Of a stretch of DNA of 64,000 bases, positions 19,347 to 29,004 are shown in pieces. Source of the stretch: Clostridium intestinale DSM 6191 (lineage in GTDB: Bacteria > Bacillota > Clostridia > Clostridiales > Clostridiaceae); the NCBI RefSeq assembly GCF_900130055.1, contig NZ_FQXU01000008.1, positions 170,907-234,906 on the forward strand. The letters run 5' to 3'. How positions within the stretch are numbered: position 1 is the first letter of the stretch; each line of letters begins with the position of its first letter. Under the pieces are notes generated by a model, which was not told the DNA's origin, did no database searches, and saw only the letters and a program-made list of their open reading frames with translations. The position numbers were made by a program, and so were the translations under genes.

Positions 19347-19772
19347 ATGAAAAAGGTAGCAGTAATTTATTGGAGTGGTTCAGGTAATACTGAAGAAATG
19401 GCTAATTTAATAGCAAAAGGAGCTACAGAAGAAGGTGCAGAAGTTAAAGTTCTTTTAGTTTCAGATGCAACTCTTGAAGATGTTAAAGATGCTGATGTAG
19501 TTGCTTTAGGTTCACCAGCTATGGGGGATGAAGTAATTGAAGAAGGCGAAATGGAACCATTTGTTGAATCTATAAGTGGTGTTATAACAGGAAAACCTGT
19601 AGGTTTATTTGGATCATACGGCTGGGGTTCAGGAGATTGGATGGTTAGCTGGGTTGCTAGAATGAATGATTATGGTGCAAATGTTATAGAAGAAGGATTA
19701 ATAGTAAATGAATTCCCACAAGGGGAAGAAGCTGATAAATGTGTTGAATATGGAAAGAAAATAGTGAAATAA
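19347..19772 (+). CDS. Flavodoxin
   Basis: A 141-residue FMN protein that replaces ferredoxin as an electron carrier under iron limitation. The phosphate-binding loop is SGSGNTEEMA (residues 10-19). The isoalloxazine loops are LGSPAMGDEVIEE and FGSYGWGSGDWM. GGAGGG precedes the start, and a Fur box overlaps the leader. The DUF3793 gene follows after 35 bases. Confidence 0.95.
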   Translation: MKKVAVIYWSGSGNTEEMANLIAKGATEEGAEVKVLLVSDATLEDVKDADVVALGSPAMGDEVIEEGEMEPFVESISGVITGKPVGLFGSYGWGSGDWMVSWVARMNDYGANVIEEGLIVNEFPQGEEADKCVEYGKKIVK

Positions 19773-19807
19773 TAATCATAAAGTATTTTTTAGAGAGAGG
19801 TAGAAGA

Positions 19808-20434
19808 ATGGAAAAAGAGAATAAACTTTTTTTTGAAATACTTAGTAAAATGGGTGAGGAAGATTATCTAAAAAACTTTTTTACTTATCTGTTATCTCCA
19901 GTCATAGCTGGTATTAAACCATCTTCTACTATTACGTTAACAAGAGGAGCAAAAGGTTTATACAATCTATGGCAGTCCATGGGGAAAAACTTTTTAGATG
20001 AAATAGGATTAAAGTCTATAAATTTAAGAGAAGATGAAAAGTCATTAGTTGCTCTTGTTTATAATGAAAATGCTCTAGGAGATACATTGTCTCAAGAATG
20101 TAATTTAACTTTTCTTGAAGACATAGGGTATTGTAGAGAGGATAAGATAGATGATTTATTAAGTGGCTTAATATCTAGATATGAAGAGGTTCATTGTCCT
20201 CACGAGTTAGGCATATTTTTAGGAATTCCACTTGAAGATGTAAAAGCATTTATGGAGTGTACTAGAGAAAATTGCTTAATGTGTGGATATTGGAAGGTGT
20301 ATGGAGATAAAGAAAAAGCTACTAGGATATTTAATCATTATGATAAAAGCAAAGATATAGCAATGAAAGGTATCATGAAAGGGATAACCCTTAATAATAT
20401 AATTTATGATATAAGAGAGAATTGGTATATATAG
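19808..20434 (+). CDS. DUF3793 family protein
   Basis: A 208-residue soluble protein. The family signature CPHELGIFLGIPLEDVKAFM is present, with a nearby CTRENCLMCGYWKVYG cysteine cluster that could bind metal or an iron-sulfur cluster (inference). DUF3793 genes often neighbour flavodoxins, as here; the two are probably one Fur-controlled transcript. The start follows AGAGAGGTAGAAG. Its function is unknown. Confidence 0.82.
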   Translation: MEKENKLFFEILSKMGEEDYLKNFFTYLLSPVIAGIKPSSTITLTRGAKGLYNLWQSMGKNFLDEIGLKSINLREDEKSLVALVYNENALGDTLSQECNLTFLEDIGYCREDKIDDLLSGLISRYEEVHCPHELGIFLGIPLEDVKAFMECTRENCLMCGYWKVYGDKEKATRIFNHYDKSKDIAMKGIMKGITLNNIIYDIRENWYI

Positions 20435-20471
20435 AAAAGAGAGTTCCTGTGGGTAAGGAACTCTCTTTTTA
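20435..20471. terminator. Bidirectional terminator
   Basis: AAAAGAGAGTTCC pairs with GGAACTCTCTTTTT, between converging genes. Confidence 0.85.
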
Positions 20472-20474
20472 GAA

Positions 20475-21650
20475 TTAAATAACTTGGAATATGTAGAATT
20501 TTAAATAATATGATTCATCTGATCCCCAAAGTATAGGATGGTCAGAAGATTGAGTTCTAAATTCCACTTGACGAAGTTGTCTTTTAGCATCTTTTGCAGC
20601 ATCCATAATTGTCTCAGAAAGTAGCTCTTCACTCATATAATGTGAGCAAGAACAAGTGATTAAATAACCACCTTTTTTAACCATCTTAAGACCTCTAAGG
20701 TTTATTTCCTTGTAACCTCTTTTAGCACCTTTTATAGTATCTCTGCTTTTTGTAAAGGCTGGAGGATCTAAAATAACAACATCATATTGTTTACCTTCTT
20801 TAGACCAGTCAGCTAAAACATCAAAAGCATTATGACATTCAAACTTAACTGTATCAGATAAATTATTAAGCTTTGCATTTCTTGTTGCAAAATCAACAGC
20901 ATGCTGAGATATATCTATTCCTAATACAGATTTAGCTCCAGCTATTCCAGCATTTAAAGCAAAAGATCCAGTGTGAGTAAAGCAGTCTAGTACGTCTGCA
21001 TCCTTACATATTCTGTGGATAGCCTTTCTGTTTTCTTTTTGATCTAAAAAGAAGCCAGTTTTTTGACCATTTTCAATATCTACATAATACTTAACTCCAT
21101 TTTCAACTATTTGAACCATAGTATCAAAAGGTTCTGTTAAGAATCCTTTTTTTTGTTCTAATCCTTCAATTTCTCTAGTTGAAATATCACTTCTTTCATA
21201 AATACCTTTAGCATTAAAATCTTCTTTTAAAATTTTAACAACAGTATCTCTGTATTTATCCATACCTAAAGTAGATATTTGAATTACATAATAATCTTCA
21301 AACTTATCTACAGTAAGACCAGGAAGAAAATCTGCTTCTCCAAAAATAAATCTGCAAGAAGAAGTGTCGATTATTTTTTCTCTATACTGCCAAGCCATAG
21401 AAAATCTTTCTCTAAAGAAAGCTTCGTCTATTTCTTCCTCAATATTTTTTGTCATTATTCTTATAGTAATCTTTGATTTATCATTAACATAACCCTTGCC
21501 TAAAAATATACCCTTAAAGTCATAAACTTCAACTATGTCACCATTAACATAGTCTCCATCGTATTCATTTATTTCATTGATATATATCCAAGGACGTCCG
21601 TGTAGAGACTTTTTGGTTAAACCTTTATGTAAATAGAATTTACAATCCAT
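20475..21650 (-). CDS. Class I SAM-dependent rRNA methyltransferase, RlmI-like
   Basis: A 391-residue protein. An N-terminal PUA domain (residues 1-75, GRPWIYINEINEYDG) is followed by an EEHEE-like linker and a Rossmann methyltransferase. Motif I is VLDCFTHTGSFALNAG. The catalytic region is VVILDPPAFTKS, and ITCSCSHYMS carries the late cysteine. RlmI methylates C5 of a 23S rRNA cytosine in E. coli; the exact target here is inferred. AAGGAGTGAAATT precedes the start. Confidence 0.9.
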   Translation of the reverse strand: MDCKFYLHKGLTKKSLHGRPWIYINEINEYDGDYVNGDIVEVYDFKGIFLGKGYVNDKSKITIRIMTKNIEEEIDEAFFRERFSMAWQYREKIIDTSSCRFIFGEADFLPGLTVDKFEDYYVIQISTLGMDKYRDTVVKILKEDFNAKGIYERSDISTREIEGLEQKKGFLTEPFDTMVQIVENGVKYYVDIENGQKTGFFLDQKENRKAIHRICKDADVLDCFTHTGSFALNAGIAGAKSVLGIDISQHAVDFATRNAKLNNLSDTVKFECHNAFDVLADWSKEGKQYDVVILDPPAFTKSRDTIKGAKRGYKEINLRGLKMVKKGGYLITCSCSHYMSEELLSETIMDAAKDAKRQLRQVEFRTQSSDHPILWGSDESYYLKFYIFQVI

Positions 21651-21800
21651 AATTTCACTCCTTAAATTAGACTAATATAAATTATAGCATAAAAGATTTG
21701 ATTTACTAGAGGGCATTATTTCTATTGAAAAATATCTGATAAGTTATTACTATTATAATGTGAAGTAAATCTTGATTCAGATAAACTGGAGGGTAATTAT

Positions 21801-22190
21801 ATGAAAGAAAGAAAAAGAGGTATACTTATAACTATATTTTTAGTGCTTCAAGGAATTGGTGCCTTTTATGGAATGTTTGTTTATTATACTAATAAATGGG
21901 CTTATAATATGGCAAAGTCTAATTCACTACTTGCAGATACCTATCAGGTATTATCAAATACGGAAGTTGTAATAAATACGATAGTTTCATTAATAACTTT
22001 AATAGCTATTGTTGGAGTATTTAGGTGGTATAGTGGTTCTATTTATTTATATGTTGTAATTAATGCCATATCTTCAATTACAGGAATAATGTTTCAACCT
22101 AGTGCATCCATAATTGTATCGTACATAGTTAAAATGATTATAGTAGTGGCTATTGCAAAAAGCCTATTAGATAAAATAAAAACCCAATAG
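21801..22190 (+). CDS. Small four-helix membrane protein of unknown function
   Basis: A 129-residue protein with about four hydrophobic segments (near residues 8-26, 56-74, 80-96 and 103-120) and a basic N-terminus. No family is recognised. The start follows ACTGGAGGG. It is probably independent of the divergent methyltransferase gene. Confidence 0.65.
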   Translation: MKERKRGILITIFLVLQGIGAFYGMFVYYTNKWAYNMAKSNSLLADTYQVLSNTEVVINTIVSLITLIAIVGVFRWYSGSIYLYVVINAISSITGIMFQPSASIIVSYIVKMIIVVAIAKSLLDKIKTQ

Positions 22191-22253
22191 TTTGCATAAT
22201 AAAAATGCTCTTCATTTCTAATACTATTATAGTAAGAAAGGAGGAGTGTTTTT

Positions 22254-22487
22254 ATGTCTTGGGATAAAATAAGAGAAATGAACCTGTTTGATAAACTAAA
22301 GGATGAGGTAAAAAATATTCCTAGTGTGGACTCAAGCAAAATTGAAGAGTATATAACCGATCCTGAAAAATTGCAAGCTTTTAAAGATTATATTCATCAA
22401 GGATATGATTCTAGATCATTAGGAGAAGAAATGGGTCTAACTACTAATCAAGTTGAGATAATAAAGGAACTTTTAGGAAAATTATAA
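22254..22487 (+). CDS. Small soluble protein of unknown function
   Basis: A 77-residue, helix-rich acidic/basic protein. Its C-terminus (SRSLGEEMGLTTNQVEIIKELLGKL) could form a helix-turn-helix-like element, but no family is named. A very strong AAAGGAGGAG ribosome binding site and a close terminator support a real gene. Confidence 0.7.
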   Translation: MSWDKIREMNLFDKLKDEVKNIPSVDSSKIEEYITDPEKLQAFKDYIHQGYDSRSLGEEMGLTTNQVEIIKELLGKL

Positions 22488-22533
22488 TAAAAAAGATGTT
22501 GCTATAAATTTAATTAGCAACATCTTTTTTTTG
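22488..22533 (+). terminator. Terminator
   Basis: AAAAAAGATGTTGCTA pairs with TAGCAACATCTTTTTT. Confidence 0.88.
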
Positions 22534-22576
22534 TTTTTAAAAGCACAAAAAAAGTAATATTAAATAAAATATTAGC

Positions 22577-22626
22577 AGAAGAACTTGTTTGTAAAATAAA
22601 AAATTGGAATATAAAAAAGTTCTTCT
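22577..22626. other. 10-bp inverted repeat in the DUF1643 leader
   Basis: AGAAGAACTT (22577-22586) and AAGTTCTTCT (22617-22626) are perfect inverted repeats 30 bases apart. They lie 50 bases before the next gene and could be an operator or an RNA hairpin. Confidence 0.45.
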
Positions 22627-22676
22627 CAATATTAATTTTATATGAACACTAAATATAGTGAAAAGGGAGACTAATA

Positions 22677-23279
22677 ATGGGAGTTATAAGATACCCTAAA
22701 TATACTCAAAGAGACTTATCTAGAAGTTTATTTGATATTAAAGGCGATAGATGTTTTAAACTAAGTATTAACTTATCAAGAGTTAAAAAAAATAAGGTTC
22801 TAATTATAGGGAGAAATCCCAAAAGACTAGAGGATGATAGTTGTAATAATGTAACTAAAAGAATAGTAAAATTTTTGAGAGCCAAAGAAGAGTATGGTAA
22901 TTATATAAGTACTGTAGAGATGGTTAACCTTTTTGTGGTTTATGATTTCGAAGAAGTTCAATACAATAAGGGCTATAGAAATTTTATATGTGGAAATGAA
23001 GATAAATTTGAAATAGATGGGAAGCGTATAAAAAATGATGTGGTTATAAAACAGGCAATAGAAGAATCAAGCGAAATTATATTAGCATGGGGTGAACCTA
23101 TAAAGGGAATAGAAAGTCTTTATAATGAAAGAATAGAAAAGGTATTAAAAATATTAAGAGACTGTTTAATAGAGTCTAATGAAGAAAAAAATATATATAC
23201 AATAGGAGATCTTAGTGTAAAAGGATATCCTAAACATCCTTTAGCTTGGAGTTTTAGAGATGCTGTTAAAGTATACTAA
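22677..23279 (+). CDS. DUF1643 domain protein
   Basis: A 200-residue soluble protein. VLIIGRNPKRLEDD, VEMVNLFVVYDF and IILAWGEPIKG follow the DUF1643 pattern (NPS, TVxNLFP and AWG-type blocks), and HPLAWSF is near the end. The function is unknown. AAAGGGAG precedes the start. The gene is monocistronic. Confidence 0.72.
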   Translation: MGVIRYPKYTQRDLSRSLFDIKGDRCFKLSINLSRVKKNKVLIIGRNPKRLEDDSCNNVTKRIVKFLRAKEEYGNYISTVEMVNLFVVYDFEEVQYNKGYRNFICGNEDKFEIDGKRIKNDVVIKQAIEESSEIILAWGEPIKGIESLYNERIEKVLKILRDCLIESNEEKNIYTIGDLSVKGYPKHPLAWSFRDAVKVY

Positions 23280-23295
23280 AACATAAGATAAAACA

Positions 23296-23323
23296 GATAC
23301 CCCTGTGATTTCACAGGGGTATC
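23296..23323. terminator. Hairpin between converging genes
   Basis: GATACCCCTGTGA pairs with TCACAGGGGTATC, a 13-bp perfect stem with a short loop but only a weak T tail. Confidence 0.6.
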
Positions 23324-23369
23324 ATAATAGGGAGATATAAAATGTTTACTAATACGAATAAGGGGAATA

Positions 23370-23588
23370 CTATTCAAGAGATAACTGGCTATTAATTAAC
23401 TCTTGAATCTTAGGAGTACATCTTCTTCCACAACAACCACCGGAACCAGCGCCTGTTGCTTTTTGTACTTCCTGAACGGTGTGTGCACCGTTTTTTATAG
23501 CATATTTAATTTTTGATCTAGGAATAGCCTTACATAAACAAACCTTAGTCAGTTTATCAAGTATCTCCTGATTTAAGTTGTTGTCCAT
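23370..23588 (-). CDS. BFD-like [2Fe-2S]-binding protein
   Basis: A 72-residue protein resembling bacterioferritin-associated ferredoxin or the NifU central domain. The cysteines are C17-L-C19 and GC52-C53-GRR-C57. The start was placed at the second ATG (23588) because GGAGGT lies nine bases upstream. Such proteins pass electrons or sense iron-sulfur status. No bacterioferritin gene is adjacent. Confidence 0.82.
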   Translation of the reverse strand: MDNNLNQEILDKLTKVCLCKAIPRSKIKYAIKNGAHTVQEVQKATGAGSGGCCGRRCTPKIQELINSQLSLE

Positions 23589-23782
23589 AAGACTATAACC
23601 TCCAATCATTATTGGTTAAGGGGATAAATAGGTATTTGGAAAGTGGTTATTTCCTTGTACCTATATTAAAACATATTGCTATATGAAAGTCAATACTAAT
23701 TAATAAAAATTATTAATTAAATAAATTAAACTTAAGTTTAAAACTTCACATGAAAAGTTTTACTTTATGATAAAGTATCACA

Positions 23783-23811
23783 TTGACTTTTTAAAATCGC
23801 TATTATATAAT
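23783..23811 (+). promoter_or_regulatory. Promoter of the ileS leader
   Basis: TTGACT (23783-23788), 17-bp spacer, TATAAT (23806-23811). Confidence 0.75.
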
Positions 23812-23817
23812 TCATTT

Positions 23818-24093
23818 AAAGACTATGAACAGGGCAAGTACTTAGTTTTCTTTGTTTTTAGAGAGTAACTGGTTGGTGGAAAGTTACAATAAGAATTAAG
23901 GAAAATCACCTGGGAGTTGGAGGCTGAAATTAATAATATAGTAAGCTTTTCCCGTGTTCTTGCGTTAAAGGATAAAGTATGTTAGTACTTGATTTAATAC
24001 TACTTCGCATAAAGTCGTTGAAATTTAGAAGTAGTTCGAACCTAAAGGTGGGATTGCGAATATAACTTCGTCCGTTAGGATGAGGTTTTTTTT
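23818..24093 (+). promoter_or_regulatory. T-box riboswitch for ileS
   Basis: A leader of about 275 bases. The Stem I apical region (GAGAGTAACTGGTTGGTG) is followed by a candidate specifier ATC at 23905-23907, an isoleucine codon. The conserved T-box AAGGTGGGATTGCGAA is at 24045-24060. The competing terminator stem AACTTCGTCC / GGATGAGGTT (24064-24087) has a T run. Uncharged tRNA-Ile binding would favour antitermination and ileS expression. Confidence 0.9.
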
Positions 24094-24123
24094 ATTGCTT
24101 TTTATAAAGAAAGGAGAATACAA

Positions 24124-27100
24124 ATGTATAAAAAGATAGACACATCTAATGGCTTTTTGGATATGGAAAAACAAATAGCAAGTTTTTGGAAAGATAAAGA
24201 TGTAATTAAGAAAAATTTCGATATGAACGAAGATGGAGAGTTTTTTACCTTCTATGATGGTCCTCCAACTGCAAATGGAAAACCTCACGTAGGTCACGTT
24301 TTAACAAGGGTTATGAAAGATATAATCCCTAGATTTAAGGTAATGAAAGGTTTTAAGGTAGTTAGAAAAGCTGGGTGGGATACTCACGGACTTCCAGTAG
24401 AACTTGAAATAGAAAAGAAGCTAGGTATATCAGGAAAAGAACAAATAGAAGAGTACGGTGTTGAAAAATTTGTTCAGGATTGTAAAGAAAGCGTATTTAC
24501 TTACGTTAGTATGTGGGAGGAAATGACTAATAAAATAGGTTACTGGGTAGATATGGAGAACCCATATGTAACTTATCACAACACTTATATAGAGTCAGTA
24601 TGGTGGGCTTTAAAACAAATGTGGAATAAGGATCTTTTATATAAAGGTCATAAAATAATGCCATATTGCCCAAGATGCGGAACTGGGTTATCTTCTCATG
24701 AAGTTTCTCAAGGGTATAAAGATGTTAAAGACTTAACTGCTATAGCTAAGTTTAAAGTTAAGGGAGAAGAAAATAAGCATATATTAGCATGGACAACAAC
24801 TCCTTGGACGTTACCTTCAAATGTTGCGTTATGTATAAATAAGGCATATACCTATGTTGAAGTTAAAAAAGAAGAGGAAGTTTATATACTTGCTAAAGAT
24901 TTAGTTTCTAAAGTATTAGGTGAAGAAGTTGAAGTTATAAAAGAATTTAAAGGCGAAGAGTTATTAGGCTTAGAGTATGAGCAACTACTACCTTTTGCTA
25001 AAGTTGAAGGTAAAGGCTTCTATATAGTTCATGGAGACTATGTTACTTTATCAGATGGTACTGGTATAGTTCATATAGCGCCTGCTTATGGTGAAGAGGA
25101 TAGTTTAATAGGAAGAAAGTATAACCTTCCTTTCGTTAATTTAGTTAATGGAAAAGGAGAATTTGAACCAGAAGTTACTCCTTGGGCTGGAAAGTTTGTT
25201 AAAAAATGCGATGATGATATAGTTAAATATCTAGATGAGCATAATAAGCTTTTAAAAGCAGAAAAACATCTTCACTCATATCCTCACTGCTGGAGATGTG
25301 ATACACCATTATTATATTATCCAACAGATAGCTGGTTTGTAAGAACTACATCTTTAAGAGATAAACTTCTTGAAAATAACAACAAAATAAATTGGTATCC
25401 AGATAACATTAGAACAGGAAGATTTGGTAAGTTCTTAGAAAATGTTATAGACTGGGGAATATCAAGAAACAGATATTGGGGTACTCCACTTCCTGTTTGG
25501 GAATGTGAATGTGGACACCAAGAATGTATAGGAAGTATTGAAGAATTAAAACAAAAAGGAATTAACGTTCCAGAAGATATAGAATTACACAAACCTTATA
25601 TAGATAATGTTCATTTAAATTGTGAAAAGTGCGGAAAGGAAATGAAGAGATATTCAGAAGTTATAGACTGCTGGTTTGATTCAGGATCTATGCCATTTGC
25701 ACAATTACATTATCCATTTGAAAATAAGGAAGCTTTTGAGAAAAACTTCCCAGCACAATTTATATCAGAAGCAGTAGACCAAACTAGAGGATGGTTCTAT
25801 ACTCTACTAGCAATATCTACAGCTATATTTGATACAAATTCTTTTGAAAATTGTATAGTTTTAGGTCATGTATTAGATAAAAAAGGTTTAAAGATGTCTA
25901 AGTCTAAGGGTAATGTTGTTGCACCTAATGATGTTTTAGACACAGTAGGAGCAGATGCTACTAGATGGCATTTCTATACTGCAAGTGCACCATGGTTACC
26001 TACAAGATTCTCAAAGGATGATGTTGCAGACACTCAAAGAAAGTTCCTAAGCACTTTATGGAATGTATACTCATTCTACGTTCTATATGCTGATTTAGAT
26101 AAATTTGATGCAACTAAATACTCAGATTTTAAATCATCTAATGTAATGGATAAATGGATATTATCTAAGCTAAACACACTTATAAAAGTGGTTGAAGATA
26201 ATTTAGAAGGTTACAAGATAACTCAAGCTGCATTATCTATTGAAGAGTTTGTAGATGAATTATCTAACTGGTATGTAAGAAGAAATAGAGCTAGATACTG
26301 GACTACAGAATTAAATGAAGATAAGATCGGAGCATATACAACTTTATATAAAGTTTTAGTTACTTTATCAAAAATAGGTGCACCATTTGTACCATTTATG
26401 ACAGAAGCTATATACCAAAGTTTAGTTGTGTCTTTAGATGAAAATGCACCTGAAAGTGTACACTTAACTATGTGGCCAGAATATGATGCTTCAGCTGTTA
26501 ATGAAGATTTAGAAAAAGAAATGGATTTAGCTTATTCTATAGTTAAAATGGGAAGAAGTGCTAGAAATACTGCTAACATCAAGAATAGACAGCCACTTTC
26601 AGAAATGTTAGTATCAACAGATTCTCTTCCAGATTATTATGGAGACATCATAAAAGATGAGCTTAATATTAAAGTTGTTGAATTTGGAGCTGATCTTTCA
26701 AAATATGTTAATTTTGAAATAAAACCTAACCTTCCTGTTTTAGGTAAGGCTTATGGAAAGATGATTCCTGGCATAAGAAAAGAAATAGCTGCTAGAAATC
26801 AAATGGATTTAGCTCAAAAGATACAAAACGGAGAAGTAGAAGTTATTAATGTAGATGGAACTGAAATAGAGTTAAATAAGGAAAGCCTATTAGTAACTAT
26901 GCAGGGATTAGAAGGTTATGCTTTCTCTGGAGAAGGTTCTATAGGAGTAGTTTTAGATACAACAATAACTGAAGAACTAAAAGAAGAAGGACATTTAAGA
27001 GAAATAATATCTAAGATCCAAAACATGAGAAAAGAAAGTGGATTTGAGGTCGCAGATAGAATAAACTTATACGTTTCTGGAAATGAGTTATTAGAAAAAG

Positions 27101-27234
27101 TAGTTGAGAAATTCCAAGCAAATATTAAGACAGATACTTTGACTGATAATATTTTCTATAACGAAGATAAAAACTATGTAGAAGCTAATATCAATGGTGA
27201 AAAGCTTAGTATGTTAGTAGAAAAATTAAGTTAA
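24124..27234 (+). CDS. ileS: Isoleucyl-tRNA synthetase
   Basis: Charges tRNA-Ile. The 1,036-residue class I enzyme shows the HIGH variant HVGH (55-58) and KMSKS (near 590-594). The editing domain includes [13 protein letters not shown]. Zinc-type cysteine pairs (CPRCGTG, CEKCGKE) are present, and a long C-terminal extension follows. The length and the C-terminal form match the eukaryote-like IleS type. AAAGGAG precedes the start. It is controlled by the T-box leader and closed by a terminator. Confidence 0.96.
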   Translation: MYKKIDTSNGFLDMEKQIASFWKDKDVIKKNFDMNEDGEFFTFYDGPPTANGKPHVGHVLTRVMKDIIPRFKVMKGFKVVRKAGWDTHGLPVELEIEKKLGISGKEQIEEYGVEKFVQDCKESVFTYVSMWEEMTNKIGYWVDMENPYVTYHNTYIESVWWALKQMWNKDLLYKGHKIMPYCPRCGTGLSSHEVSQGYKDVKDLTAIAKFKVKGEENKHILAWTTTPWTLPSNVALCINKAYTYVEVKKEEEVYILAKDLVSKVLGEEVEVIKEFKGEELLGLEYEQLLPFAKVEGKGFYIVHGDYVTLSDGTGIVHIAPAYGEEDSLIGRKYNLPFVNLVNGKGEFEPEVTPWAGKFVKKCDDDIVKYLDEHNKLLKAEKHLHSYPHCWRCDTPLLYYPTDSWFVRTTSLRDKLLENNNKINWYPDNIRTGRFGKFLENVIDWGISRNRYWGTPLPVWECECGHQECIGSIEELKQKGINVPEDIELHKPYIDNVHLNCEKCGKEMKRYSEVIDCWFDSGSMPFAQLHYPFENKEAFEKNFPAQFISEAVDQTRGWFYTLLAISTAIFDTNSFENCIVLGHVLDKKGLKMSKSKGNVVAPNDVLDTVGADATRWHFYTASAPWLPTRFSKDDVADTQRKFLSTLWNVYSFYVLYADLDKFDATKYSDFKSSNVMDKWILSKLNTLIKVVEDNLEGYKITQAALSIEEFVDELSNWYVRRNRARYWTTELNEDKIGAYTTLYKVLVTLSKIGAPFVPFMTEAIYQSLVVSLDENAPESVHLTMWPEYDASAVNEDLEKEMDLAYSIVKMGRSARNTANIKNRQPLSEMLVSTDSLPDYYGDIIKDELNIKVVEFGADLSKYVNFEIKPNLPVLGKAYGKMIPGIRKEIAARNQMDLAQKIQNGEVEVINVDGTEIELNKESLLVTMQGLEGYAFSGEGSIGVVLDTTITEELKEEGHLREIISKIQNMRKESGFEVADRINLYVSGNELLEKVVEKFQANIKTDTLTDNIFYNEDKNYVEANINGEKLSMLVEKLS

Positions 27235-27238
27235 ATAT

Positions 27239-27275
27239 TAATAAGCAATATGCCTTAAGGGTATATTGCTTATTG
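27239..27275 (+). terminator. Terminator of ileS
   Basis: AATAAGCAATATGCC pairs with GGGTATATTGCTTATT. Confidence 0.7.
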
Positions 27276-27308
27276 AATGTATATTATATTTTACGCTGAG
27301 GTGAAATT

Positions 27309-28739
27309 ATGGAAAACAAAGGTAAAAAAGAAGGATTCTCCTCGTCTTTAGGAGTTTTCTTTGCAACACTAAGTGGGGCTATTGGATTAGGAAATATATG
27401 GAAATTTCCTTATGTAACTGGGGCTAATGGGGGAGCGGCATTTATACTTATATATTTTATATTTGTATTATTATTAGGAATTCCTTTGATGTTAAGTGAA
27501 TTTTATATTGGAAGAAGTACTAAAAGAAATCCTTTTGGATCAATTGGGGCCATAGAAGAAAGTAATTATCATAATTTTAAGTTTAACTTTCTAAATAAGA
27601 TAAGAAAAAGTGGAATCTTTAAACTTATAGGATGGCTGGGAGTTACAACAGCAGCATTTATAATGTTTTATTATTCAGCAGTTGCCGGATGGGTTTATGA
27701 ATATTTATTTAAGGCAATAAAGGGTGACTTCTCACCACTTAAAAATCTTACAGGAGAAGAAGCTGTAAAGTTTACTTCAGACACATTTAACAATAGTGTT
27801 AATGGTACGTATACTCCTATGATATGGCAATTAGTTGTTTTGATTGTTGTATCTATAGTATTAGTAGCGGGAGTTAAAAATGGGATAGAGAAGGTCACAA
27901 AAGTATTAATGCCATTATTCTTACTTCTTATACTTCTTTGTGATATAAGATCATTAACTTTATCTAAAGCTGGAGAAGGATTAAGTTTTCTATTTACTCC
28001 AGACTTTTCTAAAGTAACAGCTGGAACATTACTTACAGCTTTAGGGTTAGCATTTTTTAAGCTAGCTTTAGCTATGGGAATATTAATTGTTTACTCAAAC
28101 TATTATAAAAAAGATACAAACCTAATGGGCAACTCAGTTAAAGTAGCTATATCTGATACGGTAATATCATTAATGGCAGGAGTAGCTATATTTCCAGTAG
28201 TTTTTGAATTTGGGATAAGTCCAAGTTCAGGTCCAAGTTTACTATTTAAAAGTATACCACTAGCATTTGCACAATTACCTTTTGGGAATGGACTCTTGGC
28301 TATTTTCTTCTTATTAACAGCAATAGCAGCAACTACAGCTATGATTTCTCTAGTGGAAGCACCTGTAAGAATGTTCATGGAAGAATTTAATATGAGTCGA
28401 ATTAAATCTGTAGGAATAACTTCAACAATAATATTTATAATAGGTGCTATTACAGTACATCCTAAGAGTATATTTGGAGCTGTACTTATTGGAAACAAAA
28501 ATTTCTTTGATTTATTTGGTTTCCTAACAGATAATGTTATGATGCCTTTTGCTGCATTATTAACAGCAATATTTATAGGATACTTTATTAAAAAAGACAG
28601 CTTTAAACAAGAACTTACAAATTACGGACAGTTAAATAAAAATGTTAAGTATCTACCATACCTTAGGGTGTGTTTAAGATATATAATTCCTATATTAATT
28701 ACAGTTATTTTCTTAAATAGTATAGGTGTATTTAATTAA
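27309..28739 (+). CDS. Sodium-dependent transporter, NSS (SNF) family
   Basis: A 476-residue membrane protein with about twelve helices, similar in size to other bacterial NSS proteins. The first helix carries the sodium/substrate signature LSGAIGLGNIWKFPYVTGANGG. GAAFILIYFIFVLLLGIPLM follows. These symporters commonly carry amino acids; the substrate here is unknown. GAGGTGAAATT precedes the start, and a terminator follows. Confidence 0.93.
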   Translation: MENKGKKEGFSSSLGVFFATLSGAIGLGNIWKFPYVTGANGGAAFILIYFIFVLLLGIPLMLSEFYIGRSTKRNPFGSIGAIEESNYHNFKFNFLNKIRKSGIFKLIGWLGVTTAAFIMFYYSAVAGWVYEYLFKAIKGDFSPLKNLTGEEAVKFTSDTFNNSVNGTYTPMIWQLVVLIVVSIVLVAGVKNGIEKVTKVLMPLFLLLILLCDIRSLTLSKAGEGLSFLFTPDFSKVTAGTLLTALGLAFFKLALAMGILIVYSNYYKKDTNLMGNSVKVAISDTVISLMAGVAIFPVVFEFGISPSSGPSLLFKSIPLAFAQLPFGNGLLAIFFLLTAIAATTAMISLVEAPVRMFMEEFNMSRIKSVGITSTIIFIIGAITVHPKSIFGAVLIGNKNFFDLFGFLTDNVMMPFAALLTAIFIGYFIKKDSFKQELTNYGQLNKNVKYLPYLRVCLRYIIPILITVIFLNSIGVFN

Positions 28740-28766
28740 TTTGTTAAATTATATAAAAAATAGTAG

Positions 28767-28808
28767 AAATCAGCCCTAAATTTGTCATTTAGGGTTGATT
28801 TTAATTTT
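28767..28808 (+). terminator. Terminator
   Basis: AAATCAGCCCTAAA pairs with TTTAGGGTTGATTT, followed by T-rich sequence. Confidence 0.8.
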
Positions 28809-28880
28809 ATAATTGATAAAATGGTAATTAGCTTATGAAAATAATTGAAAACTTTATTAAACTTTCGTATAATTAAGGGA

Positions 28881-28894
28881 GGAAAACGTTTAGT
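28881..28894 (+). promoter_or_regulatory. Possible cre site upstream of ccpA
   Basis: GGAAAACGTTTAGT resembles the catabolite-responsive element consensus around its central CG. The site lies about 110 bases before ccpA, so autoregulation is possible. Confidence 0.4.
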
Positions 28895-29004
28895 ACGGAT
28901 TAATTTAATAAAAGTGTTTAAAATATAATAAGAGCTGAACTTAGTAAAGTACCAAGTGGAAATAAATATAAAAAAATATTGTGATAAGCGGGAGTGATTT
29001 AGTT

